Notes: generated by a model not told the origin, from the letters alone. Positions 53,112 to 61,796 are shown, counted from the stretch's first letter. The stretch: DNA of 64,000 nt from an uncultured Oscillospiraceae bacterium (GCA_910587465.1 CAJUMS010000004.1:8441-72440), one strand, 5' to 3'. Made by a program: numbers and translations.

Positions 53112-53867
53112 TTATTCGATAGTTTGTGGTGTGCTGTTATCGGGCAGTGACGGGCTTGTGCCTACTGTATCGAGATACTCCATAACGCCGCTTAATATAG
53201 TGAACGCTACTTTTTGCTGATACTCCCAAGTGGACAAATTAGCCTCTTCCTCGGGATTGGAGAGAAACCCGCACTCTATCATCAGCGAGGGGTTTTTGTT
53301 GGATTTGAGCAGGAACAGTTCCTCGCCCGAAAGCTTGATCTCGCGGTCGTTGCCGGGTTGGAGCGCGGCGAAGCGGTTCTGCATTATCTGCGCCAGTGTG
53401 CGGTTGTTGGGGTTGTTATTGTTGTAGAACATTTGTCCGCCAAAGTACTGCGGGTCGGTGAAATTGTTCTGATGGATACATAGGAATATACTATCGGGAT
53501 ATGTCTGTATTATTTTCAGGCGATTGTCCATATCGTTGAGTTTCTGGTTGCGGATACCCGTTATTCCTGGGTCATATATTGAAATGTCCTCGTCGCGCGT
53601 CAGTACAACTTCAAAGCCCGAAAGCTCCAGCATATCGCGCAGAGTGAGCACTATTGACAGATTGATATCCTTTTCGAGAACGCCTGTCACGCCTACCGCA
53701 CCCGAGTCCAGTCCGCCGTGCCCCGCGTCGAGCACGATAACGGGTTTTTCGGAGACCTCCGCGGCGGTCGGCAGCGCTCTCTCGGTTATCCGTGCGCATA
53801 CTGCCAGCAGTACAAAGCATCCTATCATTGAAAGCGTGAGCTTGAATGATCTCTTGTTTATTTTCAT
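53112..53867 (-). CDS. cwlD: N-acetylmuramoyl-L-alanine amidase, CwlD type
   Basis: 251 residues. An N-terminal membrane anchor (about 10-28) precedes the Amidase_3 domain with zinc ligands in VIVLDAGHGGLDSGAVG, the later Glu and FLCIHQNN, and the catalytic Glu in PSLMIECGFLSNPEE. The length and single-domain layout fit CwlD, which helps make muramic-delta-lactam in the spore cortex; a vegetative amidase is possible. The ATG is chosen because ACGGAGGTATC precedes it. It is monocistronic. Confidence 0.85.
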   Translation of the reverse strand: MKINKRSFKLTLSMIGCFVLLAVCARITERALPTAAEVSEKPVIVLDAGHGGLDSGAVGVTGVLEKDINLSIVLTLRDMLELSGFEVVLTRDEDISIYDPGITGIRNQKLNDMDNRLKIIQTYPDSIFLCIHQNNFTDPQYFGGQMFYNNNNPNNRTLAQIMQNRFAALQPGNDREIKLSGEELFLLKSNKNPSLMIECGFLSNPEEEANLSTWEYQQKVAFTILSGVMEYLDTVGTSPSLPDNSTPQTIE

Positions 53868-54043
53868 TTTTGATACCTCCGTGTTGATTTGGAAATTTTG
53901 TACAGTATATGCTTTCGGACTGGCGTATAGAACAAGCATTCTGTACTTGTAAATATTTCTAAATGCGGCGGCGGCTTTTTGTTGATATTGCCGAAATACA
54001 AAAGTTTTTCCGTTTCACTGTCAATCTTTGTTGAATCAAGCAC

Positions 54044-54072
54044 TTGTATAAATTCGACAGATATGGTACAAT
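54044..54072 (+). promoter_or_regulatory. Promoter of purB
   Basis: TTGTAT (54044-54049) and TACAAT (54067-54072) have a 17-nt spacer, about 40 nt before the ATG. No purine riboswitch is recognisable. Confidence 0.65.
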
Positions 54073-54111
54073 GTACATTGAATAATTATCTTTTTAAGGA
54101 GAATAACTTTT

Positions 54112-55548
54112 ATGTCAAAAAATTATAATTCTTATGAAAGCCCTTTCTGCACACGGTACGCAAGCCCCGAAATGCAGTTTATCTTCTCGGCTGACAAGAA
54201 GTTCACGACTTGGAGAAGGCTCTGGGTGGCTCTTGCGAGAGCGGAAATGAAACTTGGCTTACCCGTTACGCAGGAGCAGGTCAGCGAGCTTGAAGCGCAT
54301 ATCGACGATATTAACTACGACGTTGCCGAAAAGCGCGAAAAGGAAGTCCGTCACGACGTAATGAGCCATGTTTACGCTTACGGTCAGCAATGTCCCAAGG
54401 CAGCGGGAATTATCCATCTCGGCGCTACATCGTGCTATGTCGGCGACAACACCGATATCATTATCATGCGCGACGCGCTGCTGCTCGTGAAGAAAAAACT
54501 GCTGAACGTTATCGCGAACCTCGCGAAATTCGCGGAGGAATACAAGGCTATGCCATGTCTCGCATATACTCATTTGCAGCCCGCGCAGCCCACTACCGTA
54601 GGCAAGCGCGCAACGCTGTGGATGAACGAGCTGCTTATGGACTTGGAGGAGGTTGAGTACCGTATCGACAACCTCAAGCTGCTTGGACAAAAAGGCACGA
54701 CAGGCACGCAGGCTTCGTTCGTGGAGCTTTTCAAGGGCGACAGCTCGAAGATAAAGGAGCTTGAAAAGATGATCGCCGAGGAAATGGGGTTCTCGATGAG
54801 CGTTCCCGTAAGCGGACAGACATATTCGCGCAAGATAGACAGCCAGGTGTTGGCGACACTCTCGGGTATCGCGCAGAGTTGCTCGAAGTTCAGCAACGAT
54901 CTGCGTCTGCTCCAGAATTTCGAGGAGATGGCAGAGCCGTTTGAGAAGAATCAGATCGGCTCGTCGGCTATGCCGTACAAGCGCAACCCAATGCGCAGCG
55001 AGCGTATCACGTCGCTGGCGCGTTATGTGATGATAGATTCGCTGAATCCCGCGTTCACGGCGGGAACGCAGTGGTTCGAGAGAACGCTCGACGACAGCGC
55101 GAACAAGCGCGTTTCCGTAGCCGAGGGATTCCTCGCGGTGGACGCTATCCTGAATATTATGATGAACGTTACCGACGGTATAGTTGTGTTCCCCGAGATG
55201 ATAAAGCGTCGTCTTATGGCAAAGCTGCCGTTTATGGCGACGGAGAATATAATGATGAGAGCGGTGGAGAACGGCGGAAACCGTCAGGAGCTTCACGAGG
55301 AGCTTCGTCGGCATTCTCACGCGGCAGCGGCTCTTGTAAGAGAGGGCGGCGAGAACGATCTGCCAGAGCGTATCGCAAATGATCCCGCGTTTAAGATCAC
55401 CGAGGAGGAGATCAAGGCGCTGCTTATTCCCGAGAATTACGTCGGCAGAGCGCCCGAGCAGACAGAGGAATTTCTTGCGGAGTTTATCAAGCCGTTGCTG
55501 GAGCACAATAAGGAGCTGCTGGGCGAGAAAGCGGAGCTTAGCGTATAA
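54112..55548 (+). CDS. purB: Adenylosuccinate lyase
   Basis: Cleaves SAICAR and adenylosuccinate in purine synthesis. The 478-residue member of the fumarase/aspartase superfamily has IIHLGATSCYVGDN, the LAYTHLQPAQPTTVGKR catalytic-His region, and the superfamily signature GSSAMPYKRNPMRSE with the catalytic serine. The C-terminal helical domain ends near EFIKPLLEHNKELLG. It follows AAGGAGAATAAC. It lies upstream of recJ with 80 nt between, in the same direction. Confidence 0.97.
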   Translation: MSKNYNSYESPFCTRYASPEMQFIFSADKKFTTWRRLWVALARAEMKLGLPVTQEQVSELEAHIDDINYDVAEKREKEVRHDVMSHVYAYGQQCPKAAGIIHLGATSCYVGDNTDIIIMRDALLLVKKKLLNVIANLAKFAEEYKAMPCLAYTHLQPAQPTTVGKRATLWMNELLMDLEEVEYRIDNLKLLGQKGTTGTQASFVELFKGDSSKIKELEKMIAEEMGFSMSVPVSGQTYSRKIDSQVLATLSGIAQSCSKFSNDLRLLQNFEEMAEPFEKNQIGSSAMPYKRNPMRSERITSLARYVMIDSLNPAFTAGTQWFERTLDDSANKRVSVAEGFLAVDAILNIMMNVTDGIVVFPEMIKRRLMAKLPFMATENIMMRAVENGGNRQELHEELRRHSHAAAALVREGGENDLPERIANDPAFKITEEEIKALLIPENYVGRAPEQTEEFLAEFIKPLLEHNKELLGEKAELSV

Positions 55549-55579
55549 ATAACACTAAAAACAACACAGTAAAGGAGCA

Positions 55580-55627
55580 GTGCAAAATCCGCAACAGACG
55601 ATGGCGGAGCGGATTTTGCCGTTTTGA
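55580..55627 (+). CDS. 15-codon upstream ORF before recJ
   Basis: AAAGGAG lies 2 nt before a GTG that begins a 15-codon frame (MQNPQQTMAERILPF). Its TGA ends 1 nt before the recJ ATG. The only Shine-Dalgarno near recJ is the one in front of this GTG, so recJ may be translated by re-initiation after this peptide. An alternative is that element E, which lies inside the ORF, was inserted between an ancestral recJ ribosome site and its ATG. Confidence 0.45.
   Translation: MQNPQQTMAERILPF
55582..55619 (+). repeat. Stem-loop element E before recJ
   Basis: Perfect 11-nt arms GCAAAATCCGC and GCGGATTTTGC enclose 16 nt. The arms are nearly the same as those of element B (floT), though the loop is short and keeps only GGCGGAG of the shared core. 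It ends 9 nt before the recJ ATG and could also end purB transcripts weakly (CGTTTTG follows). Confidence 0.65.
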
Positions 55628-55628
55628 T

Positions 55629-57650
55629 ATGAAACAATGGACGGTGCCTGCGGCGGTGACTGCGGCGAATAATGAGATAACTGCGGAGTTCGGCGACTTT
55701 CTCGGCGGTATACTGATAAGGCGGGGTATCGTGACGTTGGACAGCGCGCGTGCGTTTTTCGGCTGCGACAGTCTTTCCGATCCTATGCTGATGAGCGATA
55801 TGCGGCAAGCGGTGGAGATGGTGCGCAGCGCGATAGACGAGGACAAGCGGATAACGGTTTTCGGCGATTACGACTGCGACGGAGTTTGTTCGACAGTAAT
55901 GCTGTACAGCTATCTCGAGGCGCAGGGCGCGGACGTGGATTTCTACATTCCTGACAGGAGCGAGGGCTTTGGAATGAGCGTCGCGGCGCTTGAAAAGATA
56001 GCCGCCAACGGCACAGAGCTTGTTATTACGGTTGATAACGGCATCTCCGCCGTAAAGGAGGCGGAGTTCCTCAAAAGCAAGGGCGTGGAGCTGCTGATAA
56101 CGGATCATCATCAACCGAACGCCAGTTTGCCCGAGTGCGGAGCCTGTGTTGATCCCAACCGCGCGGATGATCCCTCGCCGTTTAAGGACCTGTGCGGCGC
56201 GGGAGTGGTGCTCAAGCTGCTTATAGCGTTGGAGGAAGATGAGGATTTCGTCCTTGAAAGCTACGCCGATCTTGCGGCTGTGGCGACTGTCGGAGACGTT
56301 GTGCCGCTCAAAGGTGAAAACCGTTACATAGTTCAGCGTGGTCTGGATAATATAAGGAACGAGCAGAATGCGGGTCTGACAGCGCTTATTAAATCGGCAA
56401 GGTGTCATATCGAAGATATATCGTCAAACGATCTGGCGTTCAGGATCTGTCCGAGAATAAACGCGGCGGGCAGGATAGCTAATGCGGAAAAGGCGGTGCG
56501 GCTGTTGCTGTGCGAGGACGACGCGGATACCGCGGGTCGTTTGGCGGAGGAGCTGGAGCTGCTGAATAACAAGCGCAAGACCGCGGAAAATAAAATACTG
56601 GAGGATGTGCAAAAGCAGACCGCTGAGGATCCCGGAATACTCAAGGAGCGCGTTATCGTGCTTGCAGGCGAGGGCTGGCACCACGGAGTTATCGGTATCG
56701 TCTGCTCGAAAATTCTCGAGAAGTATGATAAGCCCGTTGTTATGATATCAAATGAGAACGGAAAGGCGCGGGGCTCTGTGAGGAGCATTGAGGGTTTTTC
56801 GGTGCATAAAATGCTTATGGAGTGCTCCGCGCCGCTGACAATGTTTGGCGGACACCCGAGATCTGGAGGCTTTTCGCTGTCTGCTGATAAGATCGGGGAG
56901 TTCACGAAACTGATACACAAGTACGCAAGAGAGTATTACCCGAAAATGCCGTTGCCGTCGGTCACGGCGGATATGGAAGCGACCTGTGCGGACTTAACTG
57001 TCGATAGTGTTAAGCTGTTGTCTAGGATAGAGCCGTGCGGAGAGCGCAATCCCGTACCGCAGTTTTTGTTGAGGAGCTGTACGGTGAAGTCAAAGCGTGC
57101 GATGAAAGACGGATTGTATACTTCGTTTGACGTGGAGGCAGGCGGTGCGACGCTGCGGACGATCACGTTCAAGGTGCCGTTCGACAGGTTTATCCCGAAC
57201 GTCGGTGATAAGATAGATATGATAGCGACGGCGGAGATCAACGAGTATAACGGCAAAGCGCGCGCGGAGCTGAGGTTAGTGGATTATCGTCCCGCTGATT
57301 TCCGCGAGGACAGGTTTATCGCTGCGAGCCGCGTATACGAGGAAATATGTCGCGGAGAGGGCTGCGACAATCGCCTTGCGCCGAGAGTTATCCCGCAGAG
57401 CCGTGAAGAGCTTATGAAGATATATGATCTGGTAAAGATGAGCGGCGGAAAGCGTACCGCAGAGGATCTTGCCAAATTTGACGGGAGTGTTAATTATTGT
57501 ATGTTGAGAATAACGCTCGACGCATTCGCCGAGGCGAAAATGGTTGAGCTAGGCGAGGACTGCACACCGAAGATACTGCCGGTTACCGAAAAGCGCGATC
57601 TGTTTGCGGAAGGGCTGCTGTTTGAGCTGAACAAGCAGTTTAAAGGTTAA
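55629..57650 (+). CDS. recJ: Single-stranded-DNA-specific exonuclease RecJ
   Basis: 5'-3' ssDNA exonuclease of recombination and mismatch repair. 673 residues with DHH-family motifs: FGDYDCDGVCSTVMLYSYL, VITVDNGISAVKEAEFL, LLITDHHQPN, and the DHHA1 block AGEGWHHGVIGIV with FGGHPRSGGFSLSADK. An OB-like and C-terminal extension (about 480-673) exceeds the Escherichia form, as usual in Firmicutes. The start codon lacks its own good ribosome site; see the upstream ORF and hairpin. Confidence 0.95.
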   Translation: MKQWTVPAAVTAANNEITAEFGDFLGGILIRRGIVTLDSARAFFGCDSLSDPMLMSDMRQAVEMVRSAIDEDKRITVFGDYDCDGVCSTVMLYSYLEAQGADVDFYIPDRSEGFGMSVAALEKIAANGTELVITVDNGISAVKEAEFLKSKGVELLITDHHQPNASLPECGACVDPNRADDPSPFKDLCGAGVVLKLLIALEEDEDFVLESYADLAAVATVGDVVPLKGENRYIVQRGLDNIRNEQNAGLTALIKSARCHIEDISSNDLAFRICPRINAAGRIANAEKAVRLLLCEDDADTAGRLAEELELLNNKRKTAENKILEDVQKQTAEDPGILKERVIVLAGEGWHHGVIGIVCSKILEKYDKPVVMISNENGKARGSVRSIEGFSVHKMLMECSAPLTMFGGHPRSGGFSLSADKIGEFTKLIHKYAREYYPKMPLPSVTADMEATCADLTVDSVKLLSRIEPCGERNPVPQFLLRSCTVKSKRAMKDGLYTSFDVEAGGATLRTITFKVPFDRFIPNVGDKIDMIATAEINEYNGKARAELRLVDYRPADFREDRFIAASRVYEEICRGEGCDNRLAPRVIPQSREELMKIYDLVKMSGGKRTAEDLAKFDGSVNYCMLRITLDAFAEAKMVELGEDCTPKILPVTEKRDLFAEGLLFELNKQFKG

Positions 57651-57714
57651 TGTAATGCGATACATACGCAGCAGAGCATCGTATAATAAAGTACAACAAT
57701 TATATCGTCGCGGG

Positions 57715-57825
57715 AGCAAGTTGCACAAGCGAGCTGCGTTGCGAACTTGTAGCGTAACGAGCGGAGCGGAAAGTCCGCAATTCAGCTTGGTCGGCGCGGC
57801 GAAGCCGCGCGGTGCGCAACTTGCT
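57715..57825 (+). repeat. Stem-loop element D before rel
   Basis: Outer arms AGCAAGTTGC and GCAACTTGCT (10 bp, perfect) are followed by TTTAA. Inside are GCGCGGC/GCCGCGC with a GAA loop (57795-57811) and a core variant GTAGCGTAACGAGCGGAGCG (57749-57768). It ends 19 nt before the rel ATG, directly 5' of AAGGAGA. The outer arms resemble element C. The gap between recJ and rel otherwise contains nothing. Confidence 0.75.
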
Positions 57826-57844
57826 TTTAAATTAAGGAGATAAG

Positions 57845-60019
57845 ATGGACACTATAACCATAGACACGTTATTGCAAAAGATCGCTGCAAGCGAAAAGCC
57901 GTATGATACAGATAAAATAATGCGCGCCTATCGGCTTGCGGACGAGGCGCACGATGGGCAGATGCGCTCCTCGGGAGAGAAATATATAACCCATCCGCTG
58001 TCCGTGGCGTCCATTCTGCTGGATTACCTCATGGATACGGATACGTTGTGCGCGGCGCTTATGCACGACGTGGTGGAGGATACCGAAACGTCGCTCGACG
58101 AGATAAAGAAGAAGTTCGGCGAGGATGTGGCGCTTATGGTGGACGGCGTTACAAAGATAGGTCAGGTGCCGCTGAACACCAAGGAGGAGCAGCAGGCGGA
58201 AAATATCCGTAAGATACTTATGGCTATGAGCAAGGACATTCGCGTAATTATCATCAAGCTTGCCGACAGACTGCACAATATGCGCACATTGTACGCGAGA
58301 CCTCCCGAGAAGCAGCGCAAAACCTCGCTTGAGACTATGAACTTCTACGCGCCTATCGCTCACAGATTAGGTATGAGCGACGTCAAGGAGGAGATGGAAA
58401 GTATTGCCATTCGTTACCTTGATCCTTACGGCTGCAAGGAGATAGAGCGGCTGCTGGACATTCACAAGGAGGAACGAGACAGCTTTATCGATACGATAAT
58501 CACGCGTATCAAGGGACGAATCAACGATATCAAGCCCGATCCCGTTATCGAGGGCAGGGTGAAGTCGATGTTCAGCATTTACAAGAAGATGTACGTTAAG
58601 AACAAGCCGTTTGACGAGATATATGATATATACGCTGTGAGAATTATCGTGCAGTCGGTCATTGAATGTTATAACGTTCTCGGTGTTATTCACGATCTGT
58701 TCAGCCCTATACCGTACCGTTTCAAGGACTATATCGCTACCCCTAAGCCCAATCGCTACCAGTCGCTGCATACAACCGTTATCGGCAAGGAGGGCATACC
58801 GTTCGAGGTGCAGATACGCACCGTAGAAATGCACAACACTGCGCAGTACGGTATCGCGGCACACTGGAAATACAAGGCGGGATTAAAGGGCAGCGTTGCG
58901 GGCGAAAAGCGCTTTGATTGGATAAGACAGCTTCTCGAGCGTCAGCAGGAGGCGGACGACGTTGAGCAGATCACCGACGCTATCAAAAACGATCTCGCGC
59001 AGGACGAGGTCTACGTGTTCTCGCCCAAGGGCGACGTGTTCGTACTGCCGCTCGGTGCGAACGTTATCGACTTCGCGTATGCTATCCATACCGAGGTCGG
59101 CAATAAAATGACGGGCGCAAAGGTCGGCGGTCGTATGGTGCAGTTCGACTATCAGGTGAAAACGGGCGATATTATCGAGATATTCACAAGCGGCTCTCCG
59201 AATTACGGTCCCAACAGAAACTGGCTTGAAATCGCCAAGACCACCGAGGCTAAGGCAAAGATACGCTCGTGGTTCAAAAAGGAGCGCCGTGAGGAGAACA
59301 TCCAATGCGGAAAAGAGGAACTGGAGCGCGAGTTTAAGCGCAACGGCATACCACTCGACGAGGATATACTCAAGGAGGCGGCACAGCGCGCGAGAGTGGA
59401 GACTATCGATGATCTGTACGCGAGCATAGGCTACGGCGGTGTGTCCATGTCGAAGGTCATTCAGCGTATCAAGGAAAGTCAGCTCCGCATGCAGAGGGAG
59501 CAGAACGCCGTATTGCCAACGGGTGAGGAGAATATTGAGGAGACTAACCGCCGCGCCCGCCGCAAGGGGATCATCATCGAGGGCGTGGACAACTGCATGG
59601 TGAAGTTCGCACAGTGCTGCAATCCGTTGCCGGGCGACCCGATAATCGGCTTTGTGACGCGCGGTTTCGGCGTTTCGATACACAAAATGGACTGCATAAA
59701 TGTTATCAACAATATGGACAGCGAGGAGAACAAGGATCGCTGGATAAAAGCGTCGTGGGCGGGCGCGGACGACACTACCTACCGCGCGACTGTGGATATT
59801 ATCGCGGAGCAGAGGTCCTCGGTCATTGCCGATATCACAGCCGCTATCGCCGCAAACCATATCCCCATGCATGAGATGAATATGCACCGCCTGAAGAACG
59901 GCAACACCAACCTGCTGATAACCATTGAGATAGCGGGCGTGGAGCAGCTCGCAAACGTTATGCTGCGGCTGAAAAAGATCCCCGGGGTCATCTCTGCGGA
60001 CAGAACGGGCAAGCAGTAA
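57845..60019 (+). CDS. rel: Bifunctional (p)ppGpp synthetase/hydrolase
   Basis: Stringent-response enzyme of the long Rel/RSH class, 724 residues. The N-terminal HD hydrolase domain includes YITHPLSVASILLDYL and ALMHDVVEDTETS (about 48-85). The synthetase domain follows with YDIYAVRIIVQSV and PNRYQSLHTTVIG. A TGS domain (YVFSPKGDVFVLPLGANVID), a zinc-finger-like CCNPLPGDPIIGF and a C-terminal ACT domain (about 650-724) complete it. The HD residues look intact, so hydrolysis and synthesis are both expected. The start follows TTAAGGAGATAAG. Confidence 0.97.
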   Translation: MDTITIDTLLQKIAASEKPYDTDKIMRAYRLADEAHDGQMRSSGEKYITHPLSVASILLDYLMDTDTLCAALMHDVVEDTETSLDEIKKKFGEDVALMVDGVTKIGQVPLNTKEEQQAENIRKILMAMSKDIRVIIIKLADRLHNMRTLYARPPEKQRKTSLETMNFYAPIAHRLGMSDVKEEMESIAIRYLDPYGCKEIERLLDIHKEERDSFIDTIITRIKGRINDIKPDPVIEGRVKSMFSIYKKMYVKNKPFDEIYDIYAVRIIVQSVIECYNVLGVIHDLFSPIPYRFKDYIATPKPNRYQSLHTTVIGKEGIPFEVQIRTVEMHNTAQYGIAAHWKYKAGLKGSVAGEKRFDWIRQLLERQQEADDVEQITDAIKNDLAQDEVYVFSPKGDVFVLPLGANVIDFAYAIHTEVGNKMTGAKVGGRMVQFDYQVKTGDIIEIFTSGSPNYGPNRNWLEIAKTTEAKAKIRSWFKKERREENIQCGKEELEREFKRNGIPLDEDILKEAAQRARVETIDDLYASIGYGGVSMSKVIQRIKESQLRMQREQNAVLPTGEENIEETNRRARRKGIIIEGVDNCMVKFAQCCNPLPGDPIIGFVTRGFGVSIHKMDCINVINNMDSEENKDRWIKASWAGADDTTYRATVDIIAEQRSSVIADITAAIAANHIPMHEMNMHRLKNGNTNLLITIEIAGVEQLANVMLRLKKIPGVISADRTGKQ

Positions 60020-60024
60020 CGGTC

Positions 60025-60528
60025 ATGGAACTCAGACAATGGCTGCTGCTTGGCGCTCTGCTGATACTGGTGATATTGTGGATATGGGCGCGGTGTACTC
60101 CCAAGGCAAAAAACGCGCGGCTCAGGCGCAGAGTGCGCAGGGGCGGATTTGTGCATTGGACGCGGTTCGAGGAGAATTGGATAATTGACGAAAAGGAGCG
60201 TACGGGGTGCAAGTACAACGATTTCCCGGGGTGCTATGTAATAATGATATTCGACAAGCCTGTGCGGTTCAAGCGGTTTTACGGCTGGGAGAATATTTAT
60301 ATCGGTCAGTCGATAAACGTTTGTCAGCGTGTTCACAATCACTTCAACGGCAAGGGCAAGGGCGATGTTTACGCGGATATCAAGTATGGAAAGGAAGCGT
60401 ATGTGCGTATCGTGCCCGTCAAAGCCAAGCGGCTGAACGATATGGAAACATCGCTTATTGAGGCGTTTTCGGCTACCGATTCGTACAATAAGACCAAGGG
60501 CGGCGCGAAAATCACAAAAATAAAGTGA
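60025..60528 (+). CDS. Membrane-anchored GIY-YIG nuclease-like protein
   Basis: 167 residues. One N-terminal transmembrane helix (LRQWLLLGALLILVILWIWA) is followed by a basic stretch and then a GIY-YIG-like core: FPGCYVIMIF, then NIYIGQSINVCQRVHNHFNG with the conserved Tyr and Arg, an acidic METSLIEAF and SYNKTKGG with the late Asn. Residues needed for catalysis seem to be present. GIY-YIG proteins are usually soluble repair or mobile-element nucleases, so a membrane tether is unusual. It begins 5 nt after rel with a weak ribosome site. Function unknown. Confidence 0.75.
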   Translation: MELRQWLLLGALLILVILWIWARCTPKAKNARLRRRVRRGGFVHWTRFEENWIIDEKERTGCKYNDFPGCYVIMIFDKPVRFKRFYGWENIYIGQSINVCQRVHNHFNGKGKGDVYADIKYGKEAYVRIVPVKAKRLNDMETSLIEAFSATDSYNKTKGGAKITKIK

Positions 60529-60538
60529 GGGTTATCCT

Positions 60539-61162
60539 ATGGACAATATAATTCAGCTCCCGTTGGGAGCACTTGCGGCAAATTGTTATATAGTCCCGGG
60601 CGAGGACGATATGGCGGTGGTTATCGACCCCGCGTCCTCGGCGGAGGTTATGAATATTATGGACAGAGATGATATGGAGGTCGGCGCGATAATCATCACG
60701 CACGGACATTTCGATCATTTCGCCGGGGTTGCGGAGCTCAGAGAGCGGACGGGTGCGCCCGTTTACGCTCCCGATCTGGACTCCGAGATGCTGACAAGCT
60801 CGGACAAGAGCTGGGCGTGGTTTATGCAGGGCACTCCATTTGCGCCCGTGACACCCGACTGCGTATTCACGGACGGCGCGGAGTTCACGGTGTGCGGAGT
60901 GACGTTTAGGGTAATGGCGGCCCCGGGACATACGGCAGGGAGCTGTCTGCTGTTCTGCGAGAAATTCAATGCGATATTCAGCGGCGATGTAATCTTCCAA
61001 AACAGCATCGGCAGGACGGATGGATATTCTGGAAACGACAGGCAGATGCTCGAAACCTTGTCCGAAATAAAGTTGCTGTCGGGTAACTGGCAGATACTGA
61101 GCGGTCACGGCGACATTACTGATCTTGAACTGGAAAAGCGTTATAATCCATACCTTAGGTAA
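60539..61162 (+). CDS. MBL-fold metal-dependent hydrolase (glyoxalase II-like)
   Basis: 207 residues. The binuclear metal site THGHFDHFAGV is followed by His in AAPGHTAGSCLLFC, Asp in IFSGDVIFQNSIGRTD and His in ILSGHGDIT, the full set for a glyoxalase-II-like hydrolase. The N-terminal LGALAANCYIV matches the YcbL/GloB subgroup. The substrate is probably a thioester, but not proven. It is 10 nt after the GIY-YIG gene, in the rel transcript or its extension. Confidence 0.92.
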   Translation: MDNIIQLPLGALAANCYIVPGEDDMAVVIDPASSAEVMNIMDRDDMEVGAIIITHGHFDHFAGVAELRERTGAPVYAPDLDSEMLTSSDKSWAWFMQGTPFAPVTPDCVFTDGAEFTVCGVTFRVMAAPGHTAGSCLLFCEKFNAIFSGDVIFQNSIGRTDGYSGNDRQMLETLSEIKLLSGNWQILSGHGDITDLELEKRYNPYLR

Positions 61163-61272
61163 ATGGGAATTTATGTCACAACATATTTTACGATTGTGCA
61201 AAAAAAATTCACGGAAATTTGTTTAAAGTTACAAAATGGTGTTGTTTAGACAATAAATGTGGTTTATACGGC

Positions 61273-61301
61273 TTGACAAATCTTTGTTTTTTTGGTATAT
61301 T
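61273..61301 (+). promoter_or_regulatory. Promoter of the small DUF4870-like gene
   Basis: TTGACA (61273-61278) and TATATT (61296-61301) have a 17-nt spacer. The AT-rich stretch between the MBL gene and this promoter contains nothing else. Confidence 0.8.
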
Positions 61302-61357
61302 ATTATTAATGCGGAAGTGGCACCGCAAGAAATTATTTTTTGGGAGGGTTTTCTGAA

Positions 61358-61657
61358 ATGGAAGATTCAAATGACAAGCTGTTCGGCATTTTGTCGTACC
61401 TTGGCATCTTGTGGCTGGTAGGACTTCTTGCAGGAAAGACGGAGTTTGCAAAATTCCACGCTAATCAGGGTCTGGTGCTGTTTATTGCTGATATTATTGT
61501 TGGCATAGCGGCAGTTATTCCTTTCGTGGGTTGGTTCATTATCGGTCCTGTGGGCGGTATCGCAGTCTTTGTTTTCATGATCATGGGTATCGTTAACGCT
61601 GCTCAGGGTCAGATGAAACCGCTGCCGATCATCGGTAAGATCCAGATACTTAAGTAA
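61358..61657 (+). CDS. Small DUF4870/Tic20-like membrane protein
   Basis: 99 residues. A short charged start (MEDSNDKLFGILSYLGILWL) leads to a helix and then AKFHANQGLVLFIADIIVGI, the HANQGLVL motif typical of the DUF4870/Tic20-like group. A further hairpin of two helices ends in GQMKPLPIIGKIQIL. Three to four membrane segments are predicted. The ATG lies 8 nt after GGGAGGG. It is monocistronic, with its own promoter and terminator. Function unknown. Confidence 0.85.
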   Translation: MEDSNDKLFGILSYLGILWLVGLLAGKTEFAKFHANQGLVLFIADIIVGIAAVIPFVGWFIIGPVGGIAVFVFMIMGIVNAAQGQMKPLPIIGKIQILK

Positions 61658-61682
61658 TTTGGATAACTAAAAACGCATACTT

Positions 61683-61717
61683 AAAGCTGCCTTTCCCTTT
61701 GGCAGCTTTTCTTTTTG
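61683..61717 (+). terminator. Rho-independent terminator
   Basis: Arms AAAGCTGCC and GGCAGCTTT with a 9-nt loop are followed by TCTTTTTG, 25 nt after the DUF4870-like stop. Confidence 0.92.
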
Positions 61718-61756
61718 ACAATTGCGATGTTATTCCAACTTCTTACATCTTACCTA

Positions 61757-61784
61757 TTGACTTTTTGGGAAAATGAGTTATAAT
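61757..61784 (+). promoter_or_regulatory. Promoter of alaS
   Basis: TTGACT (61757-61762) and TATAAT (61779-61784) have a 16-nt spacer. The predicted leader is about 70 nt, too short for a T-box. Confidence 0.75.
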
Positions 61785-61796
61785 AATAATGTATGC

